DNA of 41,334 nt from Limnohabitans sp. (GTDB lineage: Bacteria; Pseudomonadota; Gammaproteobacteria; Burkholderiales; Burkholderiaceae_C): contig JAHEBO010000021.1 in NCBI GenBank assembly GCA_024642215.1, positions 9,159-50,492 of the forward strand, read 5' to 3'. The first letter of the stretch is position 1. Every line of letters starts with the position of its first letter. Shown one piece after another: positions 8,444 to 15,047 of the stretch. A model generated the notes under the pieces. It had not been told where the DNA came from, made no database searches, and worked only from the letters and a program-made list of their open reading frames with translations. A program made the position numbers and the translations under genes.

Positions 8444-8462
8444 AACCTTGACCATGACAAGG
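8442..8462 (-). terminator. Possible weak terminator of the CobW-type gene
   Basis: On the minus strand CCTTG, a seven-base loop and CAAGG are followed by TTTTA. The stem is only five base pairs, so this is a weak call. It lies in the 60-bp gap between two convergent genes. Confidence 0.35.
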
Positions 8463-8503
8463 CTTGGCCACAAGTCTGGTCTCTTGTCTGGTTGGGTGTG
8501 ACT

Positions 8504-9595
8504 TTAAGCGCCAAGGCTAGAAATGCCGTGTTGCGCAAGCCATTGCGCTGAACCGGCAGACAACTGACTGCTCACAATCACGGTGCAGCCACTGCGCGTG
8601 GTGTCTGACCAAGGCAGTTCGTCTGCACAAACTTCTGCTTGTGTCTCAAACGGTGCCAACTGAACCACGTACCGGCCGTCTGTTGTTTGGACGCGGCCTT
8701 TTAAGCGCAGCAGTTCAGACCCCAATTTGCTTTGGAGCATCTGCACGTGTGCTGACACTTCTTCAATGCCCAGAGGGGAGGCAAGAGGCCACCACAGCGC
8801 TTGCGCTGCATGCGCAGAGGCCTGCGTGCCCTCGCAAATGGCACAGTGCTCGCCCGGTTTGTGCAAGTGCAAGCCGTGAGTGGGTGAACTTACGGCTGTG
8901 AAGGCAAGGTCCTTCGCAGGTGTCTGCACCGCTGGGTTCACGGACGGCGCACGAAGTGCCAAGCTCTCCAGCAAATCATCTGCCGATAGCCGAGCCTGCG
9001 CCGACGTGAGCAAATGCGGCGGCTGTTCAAGTTCCAAATGGGCCAGTTGATGTTGCACGCGCGCTGTCAGCGCTGCTAAATGGTCGGCGCTGACCAAGTC
9101 TGTTTTGGTCACGATCAACACGTCTGCGCCCGCCAATTGCGCACGGGCTTCCGCGTGTTGTTTGAGCACGGCATCAGCCGTGCTGGCGCTAAGGCAAGTG
9201 ATCACACCAGCCAAGCGATAACGTTCGTTGAGCAAATCGCTGCTGCGCAAGGCCTCGGCCACAGGACCGGGTTCTGCCAAGCCGGTGGTTTCAATGACCA
9301 AGTTGGGAAAGCGTGGCATGCGCCTTTCAAGGCGTGCCCAGAACAAGTCTTCGAGTGCTTCGGCCAAACCAGGCAAACCCGTGCAACACACGCAAGCACT
9401 GGCCACCAGTGCGGCACTTTCGGTGGCGCCACTCAGCAGCTGGTTGTCCAATCCGACCTCACCCAACTCATTGATCACCAAGGCGGCCTCTTTGAACGCA
9501 TCTTGACCCAGCCAAGATTTGAGGAGGCTTGTTTTGCCGCTGCCCAAATAGCCTGTGAGCAAATAAACGGGAATGCGTTTGTCGAGGGGGGTCAT
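8504..9595 (-). CDS. CobW/COG0523 family GTPase, putative metal chaperone
   Basis: 363 residues. The P-loop GYLGSGKT is at residues 15-22, followed by a NELGEVGLD switch and the metal-binding CVCC at 68-71 (the usual G before it is A). The base-recognition motif reads TKTDL. A later HKPGEHCAICE segment adds Cys/His, and a C-terminal CobW domain is present. COG0523 proteins couple GTP hydrolysis to delivery of zinc, cobalt or nickel-type ions to enzymes. It diverges by 65 bp from nikR and lies near a nickel/cobalt permease, so a nickel- or cobalt-related role is favoured here. The client protein is unknown. Confidence 0.88.
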   Translation of the reverse strand: MTPLDKRIPVYLLTGYLGSGKTSLLKSWLGQDAFKEAALVINELGEVGLDNQLLSGATESAALVASACVCCTGLPGLAEALEDLFWARLERRMPRFPNLVIETTGLAEPGPVAEALRSSDLLNERYRLAGVITCLSASTADAVLKQHAEARAQLAGADVLIVTKTDLVSADHLAALTARVQHQLAHLELEQPPHLLTSAQARLSADDLLESLALRAPSVNPAVQTPAKDLAFTAVSSPTHGLHLHKPGEHCAICEGTQASAHAAQALWWPLASPLGIEEVSAHVQMLQSKLGSELLRLKGRVQTTDGRYVVQLAPFETQAEVCADELPWSDTTRSGCTVIVSSQLSAGSAQWLAQHGISSLGA

Positions 9596-9660
9596 GGCCT
9601 GGAGGTGTTTCTTCTGCGTATCATGCTGACATTGACTGACTATTTCTGCAAGGCACTTTC

Positions 9661-10131
9661 ATGGAACGCATCACCATCTCACTTGAAACAGAGTTGGCTG
9701 CCATTTTGGACCAATTGACCGACAAAAATGGCTACGCTTCACGTTCGGAGGCCATTCGGGATTTGATTCGCGGTTGGCATTCGCAAGAAACCTTGCGACA
9801 AAACGAGAGCGAGCATTGCATTGCGCATTTGGGTTATGTGTACAACCACCATGACCGTACCATGGCCGAGCGCATAGCCAATTTGCAACACGACCACCAT
9901 GACCTGACCGTGTCCAGCATGCACTTGCACTTAGACCATGACAATTGTTTGGAAGTGGCATTCTTGCGCGGTAAAACCAAAGAGGTGAGACAGTTTGCAC
10001 ACCGCATCGTGGCGCAAACAGGCGTGCGCCACGGCTCGGTTCAAATTGTGCCGGTTACTTTGGAAAAAGCAACGAAGGGGCACGACCATGGTGATGGTGT
10101 CCACCACGTGCACTTACAACCTGCCAGTTAG
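9661..10131 (+). CDS. nikR: Nickel-responsive transcriptional regulator NikR
   Basis: 156 residues: an N-terminal ribbon-helix-helix (MERITISLE..., residues 1-45, with YASRSEAIRDLIRG) and a C-terminal ACT-like nickel domain. High-affinity nickel ligands equivalent to E. coli His76, His87, His89 and Cys95 are His77, His88, His90 and Cys96 (HDHHDL and MHLHLDHDNC). The core ends near residue 137; an extra His-rich tail (GHDHGDGVHHVH) is unusual and is encoded in the 77-bp overlap with the convergent permease gene. NikR normally represses nickel uptake when nickel is plentiful; the adjacent permease is the probable target. Confidence 0.93.
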   Translation: MERITISLETELAAILDQLTDKNGYASRSEAIRDLIRGWHSQETLRQNESEHCIAHLGYVYNHHDRTMAERIANLQHDHHDLTVSSMHLHLDHDNCLEVAFLRGKTKEVRQFAHRIVAQTGVRHGSVQIVPVTLEKATKGHDHGDGVHHVHLQPAS

Positions 10132-10921
10132 ATTTTTGAGAGCGATACAGGCGAGCGCTGATCAAATACACCAGTACCGCCATGCCTGTGACGCTGATGC
10201 CAATGTAGGCGCCCCAAGCGTCCCACAGGGCGTCGAGGTGTTCAAAGTGTTGGCTGGTGTGGCCCACAGCCACCACCATCAATGACAGTGCAGCAATCAC
10301 GCCACTCATGATGCGCCCAGCGTTGTGCGCCAGGTCGTGGCTGCGGTTGACCAACCAGTGCATGAGCAGACCATTGCTGGTATCGGCCAGTGTCATGCCA
10401 ACACCAAAACTACCGGCCATTGCAACGATGGCCAAGAGACCACCCAGCTCGTGACCCTTGGCTGCCATGAGGCCAGCTTGCGCCAGTGAGTCGAACGAAA
10501 TGGCAAAACCAAAGCCCACCCCCATGGGGTGGGCAAACGGACCCATGGCTTGCAAAATTTTGCGTTGCACAGGGCTGCCTGCATGGTGATGATCGTCGTT
10601 GCCTGAAAAGCAAAACTTCAAATTGCGATAAGCCAGCCAAACCAAAAAGAAGGTGGAAATCCAAAGGCCAACGGCATCTAACCACTCAGGCAATTGGATG
10701 CCGTAGAGATAGAAGACAAAAGTGGCCAACAAAATGGTGAGGCTGTGGCCACATGCAAACTGAAAACCGGTGAGGCGTGCTTTCCAGTAAGCGCTGCCGT
10801 TGTGACGCAGCCGCGTCATGCCGTCCACCACGGCGATGTGGTCGGGATCGAGGCCATGCCTGAAGCCCAATGCGAGCAACAAACCAGACGTGGCGAGCAG
10901 TGACGTGGTATTTAAATCCAT
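10055..10921 (-). CDS. NiCoT family nickel/cobalt permease (NixA/HoxN-like)
   Basis: 288 residues with multiple hydrophobic segments. The NiCoT signature H-x4-D-H is present in RHGLDPDHIAVVD (H22, D27, H28). A second signature region (LGFGFAISFDSLAQAGLMA-like, with FDSLAQA near residue 155) and a His-rich loop (DDHHHAG) fit the family. It imports Ni2+ and/or Co2+ across the inner membrane. The C-terminus carries GGHHHHGRAP, encoded opposite the His-rich NikR tail. It has its own upstream region: the preceding operon ends in a terminator at 10959-10986, and a NikR-like dyad lies directly before the ATG. Nickel versus cobalt specificity cannot be decided from sequence, but the nikR neighbour favours nickel. 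Confidence 0.88.
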   Translation of the reverse strand: MDLNTTSLLATSGLLLALGFRHGLDPDHIAVVDGMTRLRHNGSAYWKARLTGFQFACGHSLTILLATFVFYLYGIQLPEWLDAVGLWISTFFLVWLAYRNLKFCFSGNDDHHHAGSPVQRKILQAMGPFAHPMGVGFGFAISFDSLAQAGLMAAKGHELGGLLAIVAMAGSFGVGMTLADTSNGLLMHWLVNRSHDLAHNAGRIMSGVIAALSLMVVAVGHTSQHFEHLDALWDAWGAYIGISVTGMAVLVYLISARLYRSQKSNWQVVSARGGHHHHGRAPSLLFPK

Positions 10922-10922
10922 G

Positions 10923-10949
10923 GTGTGATTTTCTTCTAATTCGTCATAC
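10923..10949 (-). promoter_or_regulatory. Candidate NikR operator before the nickel permease
   Basis: On the minus strand GTATGA, 15 bases, TCACAC; the published E. coli NikR dyad is GTATGA-N16-TCATAC. One half is exact, the other has one mismatch, and the spacer is one base short. It lies 2-28 bases upstream of the permease ATG, where binding would block transcription or initiation. Confidence 0.45.
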
Positions 10950-10958
10950 TTGGGTGCG

Positions 10959-10986
10959 AAAAAAAAGCACAGGGGCTGCGCTTTTT
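10959..10986 (-). terminator. Rho-independent terminator of the iclR-reductase-EutA-like operon
   Basis: On the minus strand AAAAAGCGCAG, loop CCC, CTGTGCTTTTT with one G-T wobble pair, followed by more T. It separates the EutA-like gene (ending at 11002) from the nickel permease downstream, so the permease probably has its own promoter. Confidence 0.85.
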
Positions 10987-11001
10987 AGTGGCGAAAGTCG
11001 C

Positions 11002-12789
11002 TCAGAGCTTGGCCTTGTGGGCCAAGTTCAACGCGTGTGGTGTGTCGTGTGAATGACTGTGTCCGTGGTCGTGGTCGTGGTCGTGGTCATGTCCATGCCC
11101 ATGCCCATGCCCATGTGAATGCGCTTTTTTGTGATCATGGCGGTGCATCTTGCCATCTTCGTGGGCATGCCATTCACCAGGGTCGGACTTGCCATGCGCA
11201 CGCGGGTCTTCATTGAAGACCAGCGACTTGACAGTCACAGGAACGGTCCAGGAGGGCATGCGGATGCGGCCCAGGTCGACAAAGTCAAAGCCCCACAGGG
11301 TGACGCCATCAATCACCAACACTTCACACTTGACGCGTTCGTCTTCTTTGAAGAGGTGGCCTAAGTTGTGAGCAATGTCGCCGTCCGTCACGATATACAG
11401 ATGGCGTTGTTGTTTCAAGGTTTCGGGCAGGCCACTCAGAATGCCTTGCGACAGCGCATGAAGACGCGTGAAAGAGGGCGCACCCAACCAGCGCAGAGAA
11501 ATGGCCACATCTTGAGCGCCTTCAACCAAATCGTGCCGGCGGAAAGATTTGCCAAGAGCCGCCGCAATTTCTGCGGGGTCGATGACTTCTTTGAGCTCGA
11601 GGTTTAAGGGGATGACTTGCAGATTTTTGCGTGGCAACAACGCTGCAGGTTCAGAAATGAAGGTGGTGTTGCCACTCAATTGCACACTGTATTCAGAGGC
11701 ACCCAAGACGGTGGCACGAATGCATTCGCCAGCTGGCAGCAAGGGGACGGGTACCGCGTTTTGGTCTAAACGCTGGCGCACCGCTTCGCCAAACAATTTA
11801 CCCAAATCGCCGAAGTCACGCATTTCGCGGCGATACACATACTCGCCTACGCCGCCGGAGAACATGATGCCGTCCAATTGGCCCCAGTCGTCGACAGGGT
11901 CGGTGAGGTAGAGGTTGGACAAGTCTTCGCGCGTGAAGGTTTGGGTTAGCACGCGCACCAGTGCATCGGCCATCCACTGCGCCACTTTGGCCAAATCTTG
12001 GCGCGTTACTTGATCGCCTAATTTCCAATCAAAGCCCGCTTGTTTGGCCAGGTAGGCGCCTGCAGGATCGAGGCGTGTGAGTACATTTTTTTCGTTCACC
12101 ACCATAAGGCGGCCGCCCAAATGCACGGCGGCTGTGGCGATCAATTCACCGTTTTGTACCAAGCCTAATTTGGTTGTGCCACCGCCAATGTCAATGTTCA
12201 AGATGCGGTGCTTTTCGTCGTAAGAGCGTTTGGCTGCGCCCGATCCATACACGGCCAACATGGCTTCCATGTGGTGGCCTGCAGTGGCGCAAACGAACTC
12301 CCCGCCTTGCTCAGCCAACACTGCTGCAATCGACTCGCTGTTTTCACGGCGAAGTGCCTCACCTGTCAAGATCACAGCGCCTGCATCGATCTCATCAGGG
12401 TGTAATCCAGACTCTTGATAGGCCTTGTCAATGATGGTGCCCAATGCTTTGGCATCCATCAAACTGTCGTTCAAATAAGGCGTGAGAGAAATGGGTGACT
12501 GGTAAAGCGCAGTGCGTTCTACGACGGTGTAACGGCTGGACAAATCTTCGGCAATGCGGCGCAAATGGATGCGCGAAAACACCACCTGTGTGCCCGAGGA
12601 TCCCACGTCAATGCCCACGCTGTGCAAGATCACATTGTCTTGACGCCACAGCGATTCTTGTGAAGGATCGTCACCTGCAAAGTCGTGATCGTGGTCATGG
12701 TCGGCTTCGCCGTCGTGTGTGTGATACGTGTCAGCGCCGTATTGGTGGTCTTGTACGCTGTGTTTGTTTTTAAGGTCTTCGTTGCTCAT
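11002..12789 (-). CDS. EutA-family ASKHA ATPase with His-rich N- and C-terminal extensions
   Basis: 595 residues, against about 470 for E. coli EutA. ATPase motifs: phosphate-1 loop SVGIDVGSSGTQVVFS (57-72), phosphate-2 loop ILNIDIGGGTTKLGL (196-210), adenosine motif FSGGVGEYVY (310-319). The N-terminus (23-36) has a His/Asp cluster, and the last 55 residues hold about 20 His in Gly-His and Asp-His repeats, a pattern seen in nickel/zinc storage or delivery proteins. EutA reactivates B12-dependent ethanolamine ammonia-lyase, but no EutB/EutC or other B12 enzyme is in the window. The gene is the last of the minus-strand operon iclR - reductase - this gene (9-bp gap to the reductase), upstream of the nickel permease. 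Function is unknown; ATP-dependent reactivation or metallation of an enzyme of this region is an inference. A paralogue lies at 29037-30578. Confidence 0.8.
   Translation of the reverse strand: MSNEDLKNKHSVQDHQYGADTYHTHDGEADHDHDHDFAGDDPSQESLWRQDNVILHSVGIDVGSSGTQVVFSRIHLRRIAEDLSSRYTVVERTALYQSPISLTPYLNDSLMDAKALGTIIDKAYQESGLHPDEIDAGAVILTGEALRRENSESIAAVLAEQGGEFVCATAGHHMEAMLAVYGSGAAKRSYDEKHRILNIDIGGGTTKLGLVQNGELIATAAVHLGGRLMVVNEKNVLTRLDPAGAYLAKQAGFDWKLGDQVTRQDLAKVAQWMADALVRVLTQTFTREDLSNLYLTDPVDDWGQLDGIMFSGGVGEYVYRREMRDFGDLGKLFGEAVRQRLDQNAVPVPLLPAGECIRATVLGASEYSVQLSGNTTFISEPAALLPRKNLQVIPLNLELKEVIDPAEIAAALGKSFRRHDLVEGAQDVAISLRWLGAPSFTRLHALSQGILSGLPETLKQQRHLYIVTDGDIAHNLGHLFKEDERVKCEVLVIDGVTLWGFDFVDLGRIRMPSWTVPVTVKSLVFNEDPRAHGKSDPGEWHAHEDGKMHRHDHKKAHSHGHGHGHGHDHDHDHDHGHSHSHDTPHALNLAHKAKL
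11063..11113 (-). repeat. Hexanucleotide tandem repeat encoding the His-rich tail
   Basis: Plus strand: four GTGGTC units (11063-11086), then ATGTCC and three ATGCCC units (11087-11110). On the coding strand these read as Gly-His and Asp-His dipeptides. A pure period-6 tract can gain or lose units without shifting frame, so tail length may vary between strains. Confidence 0.8.
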
Positions 12790-12798
12790 ACGCGCTGT

Positions 12799-13842
12799 TC
12801 AATAAAACTGGTCAAAGTGCACTTGGTCCATGGGCACTTTCAGATCAATCAATGTTTTCAAAAGAGACTGGCCCATCAGGGCCGGACCCGCAAAATAGAT
12901 TTCCATTTGCTGCAAACGCTCGCCAAATGTTTGGGCCACAGCATCGTGCGCAAAGCCGCGCAAATAGCCGTCGAGCAAAGTGTCGGCTTCGGTGGCACCC
13001 GAGACCACGGCTTGATAGGTGCCGCGGTCTTGCCAGTTGGGCAAGGTTTGCAGCATGTCCAGGCCGCACACATCTTGCAAAGCCCTAGCACCATAGAAAA
13101 AACTGAGTTTTCTGCCGGCCATGCGCGGGCTGCTGAATGCGCCTCGCGCGATGGAAATCATGGGCGCCAAGCCAGATCCGCCAGCGATGCACAGAATGTC
13201 ACGCTCGACGCTTTCGCGCAAATACGCCATGCCGTAGGGACCATCAATTTCGACCACGGCGCCAGGCTTTAAGTGGTCAAACAAATGAGCGCTGCCATGT
13301 CCGCCGGGAACGCGGCGCACTTGAAACTCTATCAAGTTGCCTGCTTGTGTTTCTCCGCTGAACATACCCACATTGCTCATGGAGTATGCGCGGGGACCTG
13401 CAATGCTGTCCATTTGAATGAGCGCGTATTGGCCACTCAAGAATGGCAAGGGTGATTCGGTTTGAAATGTGAACTCGGACAAGTCGTGTGTGATGACGCG
13501 TGATGCAATGAATTTTGCAGAGGTGCGAACAGGCGGAAATTGAGGTGCGTATTTGTCGCTGGTTCTGAGTTTGATTTGCAAAGGGCCAGTGGGACGGCTT
13601 TGGCAACCCAAGCCTCTGTTTCTAGCGCGGTCTTTGTCGGAAAGACCAGGCGCTTCTGGCCAGCACGAGGCCATGACACCCTCTAACAATTCAAATTTGC
13701 AATTGCCGCACGAACCAACATTGCACTCATAAGGAAACGCAATGCCACTGCGAAGAGCGGCTCGCAGCAAGGTGTCGTTTTCTGCGCAAAAGAAAGACTG
13801 GTCGGTGCCAGCCAGTTGAATGGTGTGAACTGCTTGTGACAT
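12799..13842 (-). CDS. Flavin/[2Fe-2S] oxidoreductase, electron donor for ring-hydroxylating system
   Basis: 347 residues in the order plant-type [2Fe-2S] domain, FAD domain, NAD domain. Cluster ligands are C40, C45, C48 and C80 (CNVGSCGNC and GLGCQS). The FAD motif is RAYSMSN and the nucleotide motif is GGSGLAPMIS. This arrangement is that of benzoate dioxygenase or phenol hydroxylase reductases (BenC-like). It should take electrons from NAD(P)H and pass them to the Rieske ferredoxin and the two Rieske oxygenases; no other reductase is present in the window. It lies between iclR (28-bp gap) and the EutA-like gene (9-bp gap) in one operon, away from the oxygenase genes but probably under the same regulator. 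Confidence 0.9.
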   Translation of the reverse strand: MSQAVHTIQLAGTDQSFFCAENDTLLRAALRSGIAFPYECNVGSCGNCKFELLEGVMASCWPEAPGLSDKDRARNRGLGCQSRPTGPLQIKLRTSDKYAPQFPPVRTSAKFIASRVITHDLSEFTFQTESPLPFLSGQYALIQMDSIAGPRAYSMSNVGMFSGETQAGNLIEFQVRRVPGGHGSAHLFDHLKPGAVVEIDGPYGMAYLRESVERDILCIAGGSGLAPMISIARGAFSSPRMAGRKLSFFYGARALQDVCGLDMLQTLPNWQDRGTYQAVVSGATEADTLLDGYLRGFAHDAVAQTFGERLQQMEIYFAGPALMGQSLLKTLIDLKVPMDQVHFDQFY

Positions 13843-13870
13843 GGTGTCTTGGTGGTGGCGAAGACGCTAT

Positions 13871-14653
13871 TTAGGCGCGATAGCCCAGTTGGGTGGAAAT
13901 GGCTTCAGCCGTGCTTAAGAGCACGGGCGCTAAGCCGCGTAATTTCTTCAAGGTGAGGCGTTGGCTGGGGCCACCAATGCCGATGGCAGCCACCACTTGA
14001 CCTGTGATGTCGCGCAGAGGTGCGCTGATGCCGCGCATGCCTTGTTCAGATTCTTCGTCGTCTATGGCATAGCCATGGGCGCGAACTTCAGCAAACATTT
14101 TGACCAACTTGGTCGGGTCTGTTTGGGTTTCGGGGGTGCGCGCTGTGAGCGGGCTGCTGAGCACTTTGTTCATGAGTTCTGTGCCACCAAAGGCCACGAT
14201 GGCGCGACCTTCGCAAGTACAAAACGCAGGTTTGATGGTGCCGATATAGCTCTTCATGCGGATGGCTTGTCGGCTTTCCAAGTTGTAGAGGTACAAGATA
14301 TTGGTTTCGTTCATGACGGCCAAATGGATGGTCTCGCCGGTTCTTTCGCGCAACACATTCAAGAAGGGTTGCGCCATGTTGGACACGTCAAGACGGCGAC
14401 GAACCAAGGCACCCATCACAAACAAATTGATGCCCAAGCGGTAGCGGCCGGTTTCAGGGCTTTGTTCTAAAAGACCTTCGCTGGTGAGGGTGACGGCCAA
14501 ACGGTGAACCGTGCTTTTGGCCAATGACAAACGCTTGGCCAAGCTGCTGATGCCAATTTCCGGCTCCACTTCGGAGAAACATTTCAGCACACGAACAGCG
14601 GCGGCCACGGACGATAGACGTGAGCTTTTGGATGAGGTGGTTTCTGTGGTCAT
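13871..14653 (-). CDS. IclR family transcriptional regulator
   Basis: 260 residues. The N-terminal winged helix-turn-helix spans about residues 14-75 (VAAAVRVLKCFSEV, then ISSLAKRLSLAKSTVHRLAVTL and a GRYRLG wing), followed by the C-terminal IclR effector domain with the NETNILYLYNLES and CEGRAIVAF segments and a DDEESEQGMRGISAP motif. IclR proteins commonly control aromatic and organic-acid catabolic operons through short inverted repeats. It is first in the operon iclR - reductase - EutA-like. A motif copy (14803-14826) lies 150 bp upstream, consistent with autoregulation. The many GTTC-N9-GAAC sites across the window make this protein the likely regional regulator, acting as repressor or activator depending on site position; this is inference. 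Confidence 0.92.
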   Translation of the reverse strand: MTTETTSSKSSRLSSVAAAVRVLKCFSEVEPEIGISSLAKRLSLAKSTVHRLAVTLTSEGLLEQSPETGRYRLGINLFVMGALVRRRLDVSNMAQPFLNVLRERTGETIHLAVMNETNILYLYNLESRQAIRMKSYIGTIKPAFCTCEGRAIVAFGGTELMNKVLSSPLTARTPETQTDPTKLVKMFAEVRAHGYAIDDEESEQGMRGISAPLRDITGQVVAAIGIGGPSQRLTLKKLRGLAPVLLSTAEAISTQLGYRA

Positions 14654-14802
14654 GGGCGTTGCTGTTTTTCTAGCGGAGGTGATGGCGTATGTAAGCAGTG
14701 TTTTCTTGAGGGTGTGCGCAGAACAACCAGGGCAACCAAAACCCCTTTGTTTGATTGCATCCCTGGCTGTTAAATGACATCATATCTATTTCCCGCACAA
14801 AA

Positions 14803-14826
14803 GAACATCGTTCCTCATAAAAGAAT
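14803..14826. promoter_or_regulatory. Operator-like motif near iclR (site C)
   Basis: GAAC (14803-14806), N3, GTTC (14810-14813), N9, GAAT (14823-14826): the common pattern with one mismatch in the last half-site. The left-most GTT(T/C) of sites A, B and D is only partly kept (TTCC at 14790-14793). The position suits autoregulation of iclR. Confidence 0.5.
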
Positions 14827-14926
14827 GATGAGCCAAATCAAAGTTTCTGAAAAGAGCGGCGTGAGAATCTCTTACGAGGCTTGTGAGAGGAAAACTCTTG
14901 ATAGGGTAAACCCGTCAGAGCTTTGC

Positions 14927-14955
14927 TTGACACATTCAAATGAATCCCGCCTAAT
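14927..14955 (+). promoter_or_regulatory. Promoter of the ABC-transporter/cupin operon
   Basis: Consensus TTGACA (14927-14932), 17-bp spacer, CCTAAT (14950-14955, four of six). Transcription would start near 14962, so site F at 14983-14999 falls within the early transcribed region, a typical repressor position. Confidence 0.6.
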
Positions 14956-14982
14956 GCAGTTTGTGCCTTCATGTGGACTGCG

Positions 14983-14999
14983 GTTCCATATAAAGGAAC
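14983..14999 (+). promoter_or_regulatory. Operator-like palindrome before the ABC operon (site F)
   Basis: Exact GTTC-N9-GAAC, extended to GGTTCC-ATATAAA-GGAAC. It lies downstream of the predicted start of the plus-strand operon and 49 bp before the permease start codon. Confidence 0.55.
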
Positions 15000-15047
15000 G
15001 TTTAAATAAGTTCTGATTCGGTCGACATCATTCTGGAGAACTCATTC

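Larger units (their letters stand above)
14654..15047. other. 394-bp divergent regulatory region
   Basis: No gene is supported here. It lies between iclR (minus) and the ABC-transporter operon (plus). It holds the operator-like site C (14803-14826), a good sigma70-type promoter for the plus-strand operon (14927-14955), site F (14983-14999), and a TATGAT on the minus strand (14779-14784) that could be the -10 of iclR with site C over its -35 region. An 80-codon open frame at 14774-15016 crosses all plus-strand signals and lacks a ribosome site. Confidence 0.6.

Noticed and set aside
11002..12789. Ethanolamine utilisation locus suggested by the EutA homologue
   Set aside because: No EutB, EutC, aldehyde dehydrogenase of that pathway or microcompartment gene in the window; only the ATPase family is shared.
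14774..15016. 80-codon open frame in the iclR/ABC intergenic region
   Set aside because: No ribosome site, composition unlike a protein, and it runs across the operator-like sites and the predicted promoter.
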